NCBI GenBank assembly: GCA_007618135.1
Contig: PHFX01000012.1
Location: forward strand, 1 to 56,808
Length of the DNA: 56,808 bases
Source: Candidatus Brocadia sp. WS118
Lineage (GTDB): Bacteria; Planctomycetota; Brocadiia; Brocadiales; Brocadiaceae
Direction: 5' to 3'
Position numbers and translations under genes: made by a program. Below, in pieces: positions 1 through 9,296 of this stretch (the first letter of the stretch is position 1; the number at the start of each line of letters is the position of its first letter). The notes below the pieces were generated by a model. It was given only the letters and a program-made list of their open reading frames with translations, had not been told where the DNA came from and did not search any database.

Positions 1-51
1 TATTATACTTATACGTATTATTAATAAACACTATACATGGAGGAATACCTT

Positions 52-333
52 ATGAGTGTAAAAAATATGTTAAATAACTTAGAAGCCACTAAAGAAGCAA
101 ACGAACACTATGACGATTTGTTTATTCCACTCAGCTTAAGGCTTGAAAGGGACAGTTATGCTTTTCTGATAGCACTTTCAAGGAAATATGACATTGCAAA
201 AGCCGCTATGGCAGCAGACCTTCTAAAAGAGGCCATAGGCGAGGCTATGGGTTACGTAGGAGAGGATGAGACAATTAAAATGATAAAACAGGGCGAAAAA
301 GAGTTATATGCTAAAAAAAGAAAAAAGGATTGA
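52..333 (+). CDS. Small ribbon-helix-helix-like protein
   Basis: A 93-residue protein beginning at the second in-frame ATG, because a good Shine-Dalgarno (GGAGG, 39-43) sits just before it and overlaps the earlier ATG at 37. Residues about 24-63 have the pattern of a ribbon-helix-helix DNA-binding fold: a short beta strand (PLSLRL), then two helices with a regular hydrophobic spacing and many alanines. The C-terminus is strongly basic (KKRKKD). RHH proteins of this size are commonly repressors or antitoxins on mobile elements, and this one lies on an integrative element. No partner toxin is visible. Fold assignment is by pattern only. Confidence 0.5.
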   Translation: MSVKNMLNNLEATKEANEHYDDLFIPLSLRLERDSYAFLIALSRKYDIAKAAMAADLLKEAIGEAMGYVGEDETIKMIKQGEKELYAKKRKKD

Positions 334-406
334 ACGTATACGAATTATTACCAAGAGGAAAATTATGGAATAAGTGAAAAATTGACTATCAAAAGAGGGT
401 AGACTC

Positions 407-586
407 ATGGGAGATATTATTCATAAGATTCTAGCAAACGGAAGATGTTCTAACTGTAAGATACAAATTAGTAAAATTTATTCTGACTATACTATTTACA
501 AAACAAGGCTATTAAAATTACTTAAAACTGACAAAATGTTACAGATAAAATGCCCTCAATGTAAAAAGATGCTTACTGTTTGTTAA
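407..586 (+). CDS. Com-like small zinc-ribbon protein
   Basis: A 59-residue ORF with a Shine-Dalgarno (AGAGGGT, 394-400) seven bases before ATG. It has two CxxC pairs, one near residue 14 (GRCSNCK) and one near residue 49 (KCPQCKK), separated by a basic stretch, which would bind one zinc. Layout and length resemble the Com family (phage Mu Com, a 62-residue zinc-finger regulator that binds mRNA), and the setting on an integrative element fits. A generic zinc ribbon is the alternative. It is followed by a strong terminator at 632-682. Confidence 0.55.
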   Translation: MGDIIHKILANGRCSNCKIQISKIYSDYTIYKTRLLKLLKTDKMLQIKCPQCKKMLTVC

Positions 587-631
587 AGGGCAACAATATC
601 TAAAAGGCAAAGAAGTCTCTCGAAGACAAAG

Positions 632-682
632 AAGCCAATATGTATGGTTGATAAGGTCGACCATAGGTATTGGCTTTTTTTA
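632..682 (+). terminator. Rho-independent terminator after the Com-like gene
   Basis: A long nearly perfect hairpin (left arm 634-648, right arm 659-674, sharing the GCCAATA/TATTGGC outer arms) is followed directly by eight T residues. It lies about 45 bases after the Com-like stop codon and separates that gene from the replication-initiator gene downstream. Confidence 0.8.
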
Positions 683-1417
683 TTGTTAATTTTCTGAGAT
701 TGCAAGAAAAAACTCTATTTTAAGCATGAGTATTTGTATTGCATGGAGATACCTATCACAGCCTTCTTTTGTTTTCTGTAGTGTAGAAATCTAAAGAAGG
801 CTGTGACCAGGCAGGAAATAAAAGGTTGCCTAAGAAATTGGCTCAAAACCTTCTCTCTTTGCGTAGTGTCTTGTACGAAGCGAAGAGGGAAGGGAATCAA
901 TTGGGGTAATTAGGGGTTCTTTTTACGGCAGATAAGTGTAAGAGCGTAAAATATCTGAGTGTTTCATCTGGATATTAGCAGTGAAAGATATGAGAAATAA
1001 ATGTACTCGGCTTCTGAAAGTATGAAGAAATTTAGTAAGGTGTGTTAGGTTCAAAGCTGATGGTACGCGTGCTGAGTGGAGCGAAGCGTGAGCGAGAGCA
1101 CAACGAAGCACGCACGCGTACGTACCGGAAGAAAAGCAGAGGTATGACATTATTTTAAAAAGTGTGTAAATATCCATATCCTGGTACAACAATTTGCTTG
1201 CGCCATTCCTTAGGCGTACTGCCCCAGAAACGGCAAGTACGCAGGTATCACAGATATGCAGGCGCAAGTAAACCTGTATTGGGTTTGCAGGACAAAAATA
1301 AAGGTTAGATCAATGATGCAAGTTACTTTTAGGACTAGCAAAAATATCAAAAGCTTCATGAGGTGCGAAGGCTAGTAACCACAGCACCTCTGAATTACAT
1401 TTAGGGAATAGTTAGGT
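683..1417. other. Non-coding stretch with a GC-rich hairpin, possible replication origin
   Basis: About 730 bases without a convincing gene. The notable structure is a perfect 10-bp inverted repeat (GTACGCGTGC at 1063-1072, GCACGCGTAC at 1112-1121) enclosing a purine-rich loop of repeated GAGCGA/AGCGAA-type words. Because a rolling-circle-type initiator gene starts at 1418, this hairpin is a candidate double-strand origin or regulatory structure. That role is inference; no nick-site consensus was recognised. Confidence 0.35.
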
Positions 1418-2563
1418 ATGGAGTTTAAGGAACTATTTAAAGGCATAGATAGTCTGTATGTTTCATACAAGGGTACACTTAAACAGGGTTTAAGAGAACT
1501 CCTTGATGAAAAAAAGACACTTGCCCAGTCGGACAATGAAAAGGAACGGGCGTTGGCAACGATGGACATTGATGATCACCACTTTGAGGTAAAGGATAGA
1601 GGGGCTAGGTACTATTCTTATATTTTAGAGGATAATTGGTATCACATCCAGATAACAGCAAGTAAGAAAAATACCGTTCCAACAATGTATGTCCAGATTG
1701 CAAGTGAACTCTTAAACCGTCTTGGGCATGAATATGCAATTTACAAATTAAGGGAATTAGTAAATAAAATGCTGATTGTGATAGAAGCGGAGACAATAAG
1801 CAGGGCAGATATCTTTGTTGATTTTGCTACAAATATGGACTTTGAAAAGATTGAAAAGCAATCATGGATAACCAGGGCAGAGGATACCTTAAAACGTTGG
1901 AAAAGAGAGACATTTACCGGTTGGTCAATAGGCTATGGTGGACATATTTCAGCAAGGCTATATAACAAGACTGTCGAAATAAAAAAGAGCGGTAAAGAAT
2001 ATCTAGAGGAAATTTGGGCTAATCAGGGTTGGGATAAAGAACAAGGGGTATGGAGACTCGAATTTCAGCTAAGAAGAGAATTTTTGGGCCAGATGTCCAT
2101 AAAAATGTTTTCAGACCTTTTGAGTAAAGTTAATGATATTTGGAGATACTGTACATGCGATTGGCTAAGGCTTGCCATAGATGACAACACACAAAATCGG
2201 ACACGGTGGAAAACAGACCCACTATGGGAAATAATTCAGCAGATCAGTTTCTTAGATGGCACTTACACAGGAGTAACAAGAGAGGTAAATAAGGCGCGGA
2301 TTCCTAGCGATAAGATATTATACCAAAATGGCATAGTCGGCTATATGACTTCCTTTGCAGCAAGAGAGGGGTTAGATGTTGTTGATGAAGAAGCCGTAAT
2401 GAAGTGTTGGAAAGAAGCGCAAGACCATCTGAAAAGGGAAACACGGGGTAAATATAACGATTATTTAAGCACAAAGATAAATCTGAAAAAGAAGAAATAT
2501 AATAAGGTATTAAGTAAGATAGTAGGCCATATAACTAATTTGAGCGAAAACAATCAGCAATGA
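1418..2563 (+). CDS. Replication initiation protein, Rep_trans (rolling-circle) type
   Basis: A 381-residue protein. The central part carries the signature pattern of the Rep_trans family used by small plasmids and integrative elements: an SRADIFVDF segment (about residue 129), the RLYNKTVEI segment (about 181-189) with the candidate nicking tyrosine, and a WRLEFQLRREF segment (about 213) resembling the RLE motif. Such proteins nick one strand at the element's origin and stay covalently attached. The stop codon overlaps the start of the excisionase gene (ATGA at 2560), so the two are translationally coupled. The initiator may replicate the excised form of the element. Confidence 0.7.
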   Translation: MEFKELFKGIDSLYVSYKGTLKQGLRELLDEKKTLAQSDNEKERALATMDIDDHHFEVKDRGARYYSYILEDNWYHIQITASKKNTVPTMYVQIASELLNRLGHEYAIYKLRELVNKMLIVIEAETISRADIFVDFATNMDFEKIEKQSWITRAEDTLKRWKRETFTGWSIGYGGHISARLYNKTVEIKKSGKEYLEEIWANQGWDKEQGVWRLEFQLRREFLGQMSIKMFSDLLSKVNDIWRYCTCDWLRLAIDDNTQNRTRWKTDPLWEIIQQISFLDGTYTGVTREVNKARIPSDKILYQNGIVGYMTSFAAREGLDVVDEEAVMKCWKEAQDHLKRETRGKYNDYLSTKINLKKKKYNKVLSKIVGHITNLSENNQQ

Positions 2564-2787
2564 AAAAGCGTTACGCAAATATTAAAGAAGTTTCTGAATA
2601 TACCTCTTTGCCTGTAAAGACATTGTACGATTGGGCAAGTCAGGGAAGAATTCCATCTATCAAATACGGCAGACGCGTTCTTTTTGATCTGGAAGACATA
2701 GACAGAATAATGACGTCCTTGAAACGGAATATGGGTGAAAATACCGTTAATAAAATCATTGGAGATATTTTTTGTGGAAATGTATAA
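2560..2787 (+). CDS. xis: Excisionase-like helix-turn-helix protein
   Basis: A 75-residue protein with a MerR/excisionase-type helix-turn-helix over residues 8-50: a 'wing-helix' pattern in which TSLPVKTLYDWASQGRIP gives the recognition helix and YGRRVLFDLEDID the wing. It starts inside the stop codon of the replication gene and is followed 50 bases later by the tyrosine integrase. In integrative elements this order is typical of Rep-Xis-Int modules, with Xis setting the direction of recombination. Identity as Xis rests on motif plus context. Confidence 0.75.
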   Translation: MKKRYANIKEVSEYTSLPVKTLYDWASQGRIPSIKYGRRVLFDLEDIDRIMTSLKRNMGENTVNKIIGDIFCGNV

Positions 2788-2837
2788 TTCCCGGTACAGT
2801 CGTACAGGCACAATGAGCCGCATGAAAGGAGGTGTAT

Positions 2838-3890
2838 ATGTTTAAGCGCGGCGGTGTCTGGTGGACTTCTGTCACTTATAAAGGGAAAAGAAGCCGAAAA
2901 AGCCTGGATACAGATGATAAGAAACTTGCCCAGACAATAGAGGCGAAGATAAGAACTGAGATTGTAGAGGGGAAATATTTTGAAAGGTTTTCAAGCGAAA
3001 GCAAGACTGTTAATGACATGATGGAAAAGTTTATGAAAGAGCATGCTCCAAAAGTAGCAATCAATACGCAACGGAGTTATTTAGCTTCTTTAAAGCACCT
3101 TTCGCCATATTTTGGCGATGCTAAGTTAACGGCAGTAACGCCCAAAAAGATTTATGATTACAAAGTTCTAAGGTACAGCGAAGAGGCAAAACCTGCTACC
3201 ATTAACAGAGAGCTTGCAATGCTGTCAAAGGCTTTTAACCTGTCAGTCAAACAATGGGAATGGGTTAATGAAAATCCAGTCTCTAAAGCACCAAAGGAAA
3301 AAGAGAATAACGAGCGAGACCGTTGGTTGACCGATGATGAGGAAAAGAGATTGCTTGAAAATTCCCCTCAATGGCTTAAGAGAATAATCGTTTTTGATTT
3401 ACATACAGGGCTACGTATAGGTGAATTGCTATCACTTCAATGGAGTAAGACGAACCTGTTACGGAGAATAATCATAATTCAGGAGTCAAAGAACGGAAAA
3501 CCAAGAACCATTCCATTGAACCAGATAGCATTTGAAATACTGGCAGAGAAGTCAAAGATAAGGAATATCAAACATGACCTTGTGTTTACCAGTAGCGTTG
3601 GCACTAAGATTGACAGTGATAATCTCAGAAGGGCGTTTGAGAAGGCTTTGCAAAAAGCTGATATTCAGGATTTCCATTTCCATGATTTGAGGCATACCTT
3701 TGCTACACGGTTAGCACAACGGGGAATTGATATTTATAAAATATCAAAACTATTAGGTCACAAAGATATTAGAATGACGCAAAGGTACGCCCATCATTGC
3801 CCGGAAAGTTTGCGTGATGGTGTTCAAATTTTAGAGGTCGGTCACAATTTGGTCACAGTAGGGGAAAACAGAAATATGTCGAATGCCTGA
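2838..3890 (+). CDS. int: Tyrosine recombinase / site-specific integrase
   Basis: A 350-residue phage-type integrase. The ATG at 2838 is chosen because a strong AAAGGAGG Shine-Dalgarno lies just upstream; a GTG at 2832 lies inside it. The N-terminal ~50 residues form an arm-binding-like beta domain, residues ~57-150 a SAM-like core-binding domain, and the rest the catalytic domain. All catalytic residues are visible: Arg of TGLRIGE (~193), Lys of the beta hairpin (~220), HxxR of HDLRHTF (~282-285), His of LLGHKD (~308) and nucleophile Tyr of QRYAH (~317). The gene ends 15 bases from the encoded CCA of tRNA-Ala, so the element uses the tRNA 3' end as its attachment site. Confidence 0.95.
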   Translation: MFKRGGVWWTSVTYKGKRSRKSLDTDDKKLAQTIEAKIRTEIVEGKYFERFSSESKTVNDMMEKFMKEHAPKVAINTQRSYLASLKHLSPYFGDAKLTAVTPKKIYDYKVLRYSEEAKPATINRELAMLSKAFNLSVKQWEWVNENPVSKAPKEKENNERDRWLTDDEEKRLLENSPQWLKRIIVFDLHTGLRIGELLSLQWSKTNLLRRIIIIQESKNGKPRTIPLNQIAFEILAEKSKIRNIKHDLVFTSSVGTKIDSDNLRRAFEKALQKADIQDFHFHDLRHTFATRLAQRGIDIYKISKLLGHKDIRMTQRYAHHCPESLRDGVQILEVGHNLVTVGENRNMSNA

Positions 3891-3904
3891 AACCCTTGAT
3901 TTTA

Positions 3905-3981
<77 letters not shown>

Positions 3982-4190
3982 ACCTGTTTAGTTTCCAGTT
4001 ATTAGAGATCAGTTGTCAGTTACCTTACGTTGAATCTTGTGATTAGTAAAAATAACATGATACATAAGTATTGTCAAGGTTTTTCGATCTGAATTTCGGT
4101 TGATTCGGGATGAAATTCTGATAGAATTCAAACTCCTCTGAGGGTGTTCAGAAGGATTTATCGTGTAATCAGATATGTAAAGGAATTTGG

Positions 4191-6692
4191 ATGGCAAAGA
4201 GGGAATATAACTTTACCGAGATCGAAGGGAAATGGCAAGGGTTTTGGGAAGGGTGCGGACTGTTCCGCGCCGATGAAGCCAGCAGGAAAGAAAAATTCTA
4301 TTGTCTCGTCATGTTCCCGTATCCATCGGGTACTTTACACGTCGGTCACGGCAGAAACTACATTATTGGTGACGTCGTTGCGCGTTACAAGATGATGAAG
4401 GGTTACAACGTGCTTTCGGCCATAGGGTGGGATGCCTTTGGTCTTCCCGCTGAGAACGCGGCAATTAAGGGTGGCACCCATCCTGCCGTCTGGACGAAAA
4501 ACAATATTAAGGTCATGAAGCGGCAACTTCACCGGTGGGGGGTTGGATACGATTGGGAACGGGAGATCACTTCCTGCAATCCTGATTACTATAAGTGGAC
4601 TCAATGGATATTCCTGAAGCTCTACGAAAATAACCTGGCTTATAAAAAGAAGGCCGCTGTAAATTGGTGTCCTTCCTGCGCTACCGTACTGGCCAACGAA
4701 CAGGTTGTGGACGGGTGTTGTGAACGCTGTGATAGCACGGTACGGCAACGAGACCTTGAGCAATGGTTCTTCCGTATCAGCCACTATGCCCAGAAGCTGT
4801 TGGATGACATTTCTCTGTTAGACGGCTGGCCTGAACGGGTCAAGACAATGCAGGCAAACTGGATCGGTCGCAGTGAAGGGATTCGGATCGATTTCAAATT
4901 AGAAGATTCAGGTAAGACACTATCCTGTTTTACCACACGCCCCGATACGCTCTATGGAGTAACCTTTATTTCTTTAGCTCCTGAACACCCCGTAGTTCAG
5001 GAATTGATTTTGGGTACTCCACAGGAAAAAGCAGTGACGGATTTTGCAGAGAGGGCGCGTAACCAGGGGATGGTGGAACGCACCGCTGAAGGGACAGAGA
5101 AAGAGGGAATGTTTACCGGCAGGTACGTTGTTAATCCTGTTAATAACGACACGGTTCCGGTTTGGATAGCCAACTATGTGCTTATGGAATATGGCACGGG
5201 GGCCGTTATGGGCGTGCCCGCCCACGACCAACGGGATTTTCTCTTTGCAAAGAAATATAATCTCCCCATAAAGATTGTTATTCAGCCAGGAGACAAGGAA
5301 CTACATGCCGAAACGATGCAAGAGGCATACGTCGATGACGGTATACAGATAAACTCAGGGAATTTCGATGGATTGCCGAATACCGAGGCGATAAATAAAA
5401 TTACCATACACCTCGAATTCAAAGGGCTTGGCACAAAGTCCGTAACTTACCGGCTGAGGGATTGGCTTATCTCCCGTCAGCGTTACTGGGGAGCGCCTAT
5501 ACCCATCATCTATTGTGAAAAATGCGGTGCGGTACCGGTCCCCGAATCAGAACTCCCCGTAATACTGCCTGAAGCGGTGGAATTTAAACCGCATGGCATG
5601 AGTCCTCTGGCGGAGGCTGATTCCTTCATCAACACGGTTTGCCCAAAATGTTCTGGAACGGCGCGGCGTGAGATCGACACCATGGACACCTTTGTTGATT
5701 CGAGCTGGTATTTCCTGAGATATCTTTCGCCCAAGGATGATCATCAACCGTTTGTCACAAAGAAAGTTAACACGTGGTTACCGGTGGATCAGTATATTGG
5801 CGGGGTAGAACATGCCATCCTGCATCTCCTCTACTCACGTTTCATTACCAAGGTGCTTTGCGACATCGGCTATCTCGATTTTCAAGAACCCTTCCGGCAT
5901 CTTTTTACCCAGGGGATGATTATCAAAGAAGGGGCCAAAATGTCCAAGTCCAGGGGTAATGTGGTAAGTCCGGATATCCTCATCGATAAATACGGGGCCG
6001 ATACCCAGCGTCTCTATATTCTGTTCATCGGTCCACCTCAGAAGGATGCCGAGTGGAATGACCGCGGTGTGATTGGCGCTTCCAGATTTCTGGGCCGTCT
6101 GTGGCAGAAGATTGCTGATTACGAAGGCGTCTATACCAGGGTACAGCGGGTGGATATTGATATGAACAAACTCTCTCCTGCGGCAAAGATCCTTTACCGG
6201 CAGATGAACCAGACGGTTAAGAAGGTTACCGAGGATATGGAAACCTCCTGGCATTTCAATACGGCCATTGCCTCTGTGATGGAGTTATTAAACAATGTAG
6301 ATGCGTTTAACGTTGTCATACCCAACAATGCCGCGGAAGAGCTTGATTTTCACGTCTACCGCCACACGATGGAAACTATCCTCTTGTTAATGGCTCCTTT
6401 CACCCCGCATATCTGTGAGGAGTTGTGGGAGGTTATGGGACACAAGCCAAGCATCTTTCGGCAACCATGGCCTGCGTACGACAATGATGCGATTCTGGAG
6501 GAGGTCATAGAGATTGTTGTTCAGATCAACAGTAAGGTCAAAAGTCGTTTATCAGTGCCGGTTGATGTGAGCGAAGAGGATTTGAAAAGACGCGTGTTGA
6601 GCGATGAACGCATTGCAGGATTTTTGCAAGGCAAGCAAGTAATGAATACCATCATAGTGCCAGGGAAATTGGTGAATATCGTGGCAAAATGA
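4191..6692 (+). CDS. leuS: Leucyl-tRNA synthetase
   Basis: An 833-residue class I aminoacyl-tRNA synthetase, the usual length for bacterial LeuRS. It charges tRNA-Leu in the cytoplasm. Visible landmarks in order: the HIGH-type motif as HVGH in YPSGTLHVGHGRN (~residue 45), a CxxC-CxxC zinc insertion (NWCPSCATVL...CCERC), the CP1 editing domain with the threonine-rich TTRPDT motif and the GTGAVMGVPAHDQRD segment, a second cysteine cluster (YCEKCGAVP...CPKCSGTA), the KMSKS loop (AKMSKSRGNVV, ~residue 580) and the C-terminal anticodon-binding domain. ATG at 4191 has an AAGGA about 8 bases upstream. Confidence 0.98.
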   Translation: MAKREYNFTEIEGKWQGFWEGCGLFRADEASRKEKFYCLVMFPYPSGTLHVGHGRNYIIGDVVARYKMMKGYNVLSAIGWDAFGLPAENAAIKGGTHPAVWTKNNIKVMKRQLHRWGVGYDWEREITSCNPDYYKWTQWIFLKLYENNLAYKKKAAVNWCPSCATVLANEQVVDGCCERCDSTVRQRDLEQWFFRISHYAQKLLDDISLLDGWPERVKTMQANWIGRSEGIRIDFKLEDSGKTLSCFTTRPDTLYGVTFISLAPEHPVVQELILGTPQEKAVTDFAERARNQGMVERTAEGTEKEGMFTGRYVVNPVNNDTVPVWIANYVLMEYGTGAVMGVPAHDQRDFLFAKKYNLPIKIVIQPGDKELHAETMQEAYVDDGIQINSGNFDGLPNTEAINKITIHLEFKGLGTKSVTYRLRDWLISRQRYWGAPIPIIYCEKCGAVPVPESELPVILPEAVEFKPHGMSPLAEADSFINTVCPKCSGTARREIDTMDTFVDSSWYFLRYLSPKDDHQPFVTKKVNTWLPVDQYIGGVEHAILHLLYSRFITKVLCDIGYLDFQEPFRHLFTQGMIIKEGAKMSKSRGNVVSPDILIDKYGADTQRLYILFIGPPQKDAEWNDRGVIGASRFLGRLWQKIADYEGVYTRVQRVDIDMNKLSPAAKILYRQMNQTVKKVTEDMETSWHFNTAIASVMELLNNVDAFNVVIPNNAAEELDFHVYRHTMETILLLMAPFTPHICEELWEVMGHKPSIFRQPWPAYDNDAILEEVIEIVVQINSKVKSRLSVPVDVSEEDLKRRVLSDERIAGFLQGKQVMNTIIVPGKLVNIVAK

Positions 6693-6775
6693 ACCGTTTT
6701 TTTCTTAACATCCAAGAGAGTTATTTGATATTCTTCCGTTATATCCGTTACTTAAAAAGGCACGCAATGAAAAAT

Positions 6776-6916
6776 CACGACAAAGGCAAACCCTGAGTAA
6801 TCAGGGGGCGCAAAATAAAGGGTCTTAGACTTACAGGGAAGTAAGAGCGGGGAAAGATAGCCTTACTGCCGAAGATGTTTTGAACAAACATTTTTGCAGT
6901 AAGGCTTTTTTATTTT
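6776..6916 (+). ncRNA. c-di-GMP-I (GEMM) riboswitch with terminator, copy 1
   Basis: The aptamer core (GGCAAACC at 6785-6792, then a stem capped by a GNRA tetraloop, GTAA, then a GCGCAAA block, and at the 3' side GATAGCC...CTGCCGAAG) matches the GEMM-I class that binds cyclic di-GMP. The G that selects c-di-GMP over cGAMP appears present. The 3' part of the aptamer (AGCCTTACTGC from 6859) is also the left arm of an intrinsic terminator whose right arm is GCAGTAAGGCT (6896-6906) plus T-run. Because aptamer and terminator compete, ligand should switch transcription on (inference). It leads into the DUF1566 genes. GGGCGCAAAA deviates slightly from the GGACGCAAAG of copies 2 and 3. Confidence 0.85.
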
Positions 6917-6955
6917 AAAAGGAGTAGACCGCGAGGGATCGGCACTGCAGGTGGT

Positions 6956-7029
6956 AAAATTCATGTGGCATGGGAGATTCACCATCGCAATGGCATAATG
7001 ATGTAGCGCGGGCGGTTTATCCCCCGCCG
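6956..7029. repeat. Dispersed repeat, GTAGCGC palindromic family, copy A
   Basis: About 74 bases that recur, with scattered differences, at 9691-9766. The 3' part holds the GTAGCGCGGGCGG...CCCCCGC palindrome seen again at 7646, 8434 and, inverted, at 24812-24840. It lies between the riboswitch terminator and the DUF1566 gene. Confidence 0.6.
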
Positions 7030-7064
7030 ATTGACAGTACACAAAGGGTAGGAATTTTATCGTG

Positions 7065-7608
7065 ATGTGGTTATTGACGGCATTGTTCATACCTGTTGGG
7101 ATACGCGGGGCTTGCCATGACCGGAAGTCTGGAGCCAACGGCTCCGTCTGGGCCCACCATGAAGACCCTGGACGAGATACCACCCGCATGGAGCCAGAAA
7201 TTGCCCGCTGCCCAGCGTTTTGTGCTGGTGCTGGATGGCGAGGCAGTGCTCGATAAGGAGACGGGGCTTGTGTGGGAAAGGTCACCGGATACAACACTGA
7301 GAAACTGGTATGTGGCTATGGACTATGGCTCTATTAAAACTGTGGGTGGGCGTAAAGGATGGCGGCTTCCAACGGTTGAGGAACTGTTAAGCCTGGTAGA
7401 TACCAGTGTATCCGGTAGTCCAAAGCTCCCCAGTGGTCATCCATTTACTATTGTGTCGTCCACCTACTGGTCGTCTACTACCCTTGCCGGTAATACCAAT
7501 AACGCATATCTCGTTGGTTTCATAGCTGGTAACAGGGACAATCTCGCTAAGACCGGCAGCTACTACACATGGTATGTACGGGGTGGACATGGGCATGATG
7601 GTCAATGA
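7065..7608 (+). pseudogene. DUF1566 secreted protein, frameshifted in the signal peptide
   Basis: Paralog of the gene at 7823. The frame open from 7096 gives GYAGLAMTGSLEP and then a DUF1566 domain (LDKETGLVWE, GWRLPTVEEL, YWSSTT), ending RGGHGHDGQ, but has no signal peptide. The hydrophobic leader (MWLLTALFIPVG) is encoded just upstream in another frame. Comparison with the intact paralog places one extra T at 7096/7097 at the join. DUF1566 domains (related to Fib_succ_major) occur in exported bacterial proteins, and the conserved W-R-L-P-T and Y-W-S-S-T blocks are visible. It follows riboswitch copy 1. A sequencing error is possible; if so the gene is intact. Confidence 0.7.
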
Positions 7609-7645
7609 TCTGGTTCTTTGAGGTATTTGATTCTGTGGAATAGAC

Positions 7646-7749
7646 GTAGCGCGGGGGTTCATCCCCCGCCTATTGGAATAATCATACGGGACAGGTGTTC
7701 CGTCGTGTTTGTTGTGCAAATAAAGCCGACCATAAAGGATCGGCGCTAC
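7646..7749. repeat. Palindromic repeat with GTAGCGC/GCGCTAC ends
   Basis: Terminal inverted words GTAGCGC (7646) and GCGCTAC (ending 7749) bracket two internal hairpins, one GCGGGGG/CCCCCGC and one GCCGACC...GGATCGGC. The same composition appears, inverted and shorter, at 24787-24840. This looks like a small non-autonomous repeat (REP/MITE-like). Confidence 0.55.
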
Positions 7750-7822
7750 ATATAAAAGGTATTTCGGACGTTGTTGTGCTGTTTTTATCTTTTTTTTAAT
7801 TTTTTGTAGGAGGAGAGGAGAA

Positions 7823-8395
7823 ATGAAGATGAGAGGGAAAAGATGGTTATGGTTGTTAACGGTGTTGATCATACCTGTGGGATATGCGGGGATTGCTCTT
7901 TCGGGTAATCTGGAACCATCAGGTACGCCGGGATCTACGATGAGGACGCTGGAAGAACTCCAACCATCGTGGAGTAAGAAGATTACTGATGCCTCTAAGC
8001 GCTTTGAATTGGTGTTGGACGGTGCAGCGGTGCTTGATAAGGAGACGGGGCTTGTGTGGGAAAAGAACCCGGATGTGACACCGAGAACTTGGAGTAATGC
8101 TATTTCCTACGCATATAATAAAACTGTAGGTGGGCGCAAGGGATGGAGGCTTCCCACAGTAGAGGAACTGGCAAGCCTTGTTGATACCAGCGGATCAGGT
8201 AGTCATAGTCTCCCCGACGGGCATCCATTTGGCGGTCTGGTGTCGTACTACTGGTCGTCTACTACCCATGTTAACGATACTAGCATCGCATGGTATGTGG
8301 TCTTCAGCAATGGTGCCGTGAGCAACAACTTTAAGAGTGACACCAACACCTCCGTATGGTGCGTACGAGGCGCACAAGGCTATGATGGTCAATGA
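7823..8395 (+). CDS. Secreted DUF1566 domain protein
   Basis: A 190-residue protein with a clear signal peptide (basic MKMRGKR, hydrophobic core WLWLLTVLIIPVGYAGIAL) and, from about residue 65, a DUF1566 domain: LDKETGLVWEK, GWRLPTVEELASLVD, YYWSSTT, and a final VWCVRGAQG. A very strong Shine-Dalgarno (AGGAGGAGAGGAG) precedes the ATG. It is a tandem paralog of the frameshifted gene before it and may share its c-di-GMP riboswitch leader, although a repeat lies between. Function is unknown; a surface or extracellular role is inferred. Confidence 0.85.
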   Translation: MKMRGKRWLWLLTVLIIPVGYAGIALSGNLEPSGTPGSTMRTLEELQPSWSKKITDASKRFELVLDGAAVLDKETGLVWEKNPDVTPRTWSNAISYAYNKTVGGRKGWRLPTVEELASLVDTSGSGSHSLPDGHPFGGLVSYYWSSTTHVNDTSIAWYVVFSNGAVSNNFKSDTNTSVWCVRGAQGYDGQ

Positions 8396-8433
8396 TCTTG
8401 CGATTTGAGATATTTGGTTATGCAAAATTAGAC

Positions 8434-8459
8434 GTAGCGCGGGGGCTTGTCACCCGCTG
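8434..8459. repeat. Dispersed GTAGCGCGGGGG palindrome
   Basis: A degenerate copy of the GTAGCGC family (GTAGCGCGGGGGC...CACCCGC), 38 bases after the DUF1566 stop codon. It could act as a transcript-end hairpin but has no T-run. Confidence 0.5.
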
Positions 8460-8489
8460 TCTGGCTGATTTTGTTACGGAGATTAAAAA

Positions 8490-9296
8490 ATGAATAAGAA
8501 AAAAATGGGTATCATGATATTAAGTATTTCCGTCATGATTGGGATGGGTGTCGTAACGGCTCGTGCCGAGAACACCGATCCTGATAATGACGATTCCCAA
8601 TATGCCTATGGAGAGAATGTAGGGTATCTCAACTTTGAGCCTGGCGGCAACGGCGGTTCCGGGGCAGAGGTAACCAATTCTGCAGTGACAGGATATGTAT
8701 GGGGAGAAAATATTGGGTGGATTAATTTGAGCCCGGTATCTTATGGTGGGGTTACAAATGATGGCGCAGGCAATTTATCTGGTTACGCATGGGGTGAAAA
8801 TGTGGGCTGGATCAACTTTAAACCTACAGGCGGTGGGGTAACCATTGGCGCTGATGGTGTATTTGACGGCTGGGCATGGGGAGAGAATATCGGGTGGATA
8901 CACCTGAAAAATGCCGCAATTCCCTATAAGGTAAAGACGGTATGGGCGCAACCTACCGCTGTTACTTTAGTTTCATTTGATGCAGAATCAGGCAATGGCA
9001 AAGCAATATTGTCCTGGCAAACGGCCACTGAGGCGGACAACGCCGGCTTCAATCTCTACCGCGTAAATACCAAAAATGGTAATTACAAAAAGATCAACGA
9101 TACACTCGTCCCTGCCAAAGGAGATGCCGTATCCGGAGCCAGCTACAATTATATAGATACACCGGGTTGCGGTACTTTCTACTACAAACTGGAGGACGTA
9201 GACTACTACGGAGTAAGCACCATGCACGGCCCTGAAAAAGTGAGGGTGAAGTCAGGGAAAAATGCGTCACGCCGTACAAAGAAGGCACGGCGTTAG
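8490..9296 (+). CDS. Secreted WGENIGW-repeat protein with C-terminal Fn3-like domain
   Basis: A 268-residue exported protein with a signal peptide cleaved after TARA (about residue 26). Residues ~38-150 hold four repeats of about 30-35 residues, each with the core Y-x-W/Y-G-E-N-x-G-W/Y-I/L-x-L/F; these occur in secreted proteins of environmental bacteria but have no assigned function. Residues ~155-250 look like a fibronectin/immunoglobulin-type beta sandwich (SWQTATEADNAGFNLYR, YYKLEDVDYYG). The tail is very basic (KKARR). RBS GGAG at 8479. It is the third exported protein in a row after riboswitch copy 1. Confidence 0.8.
   Translation: MNKKKMGIMILSISVMIGMGVVTARAENTDPDNDDSQYAYGENVGYLNFEPGGNGGSGAEVTNSAVTGYVWGENIGWINLSPVSYGGVTNDGAGNLSGYAWGENVGWINFKPTGGGVTIGADGVFDGWAWGENIGWIHLKNAAIPYKVKTVWAQPTAVTLVSFDAESGNGKAILSWQTATEADNAGFNLYRVNTKNGNYKKINDTLVPAKGDAVSGASYNYIDTPGCGTFYYKLEDVDYYGVSTMHGPEKVRVKSGKNASRRTKKARR

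Noticed and set aside
2838-3890. Integrase responsible for the mnmE island
   Set aside because: It sits at a different attachment site (tRNA-Ala), 21 kb away and outside the 32-bp repeats, so nothing in the sequence ties it to the island.
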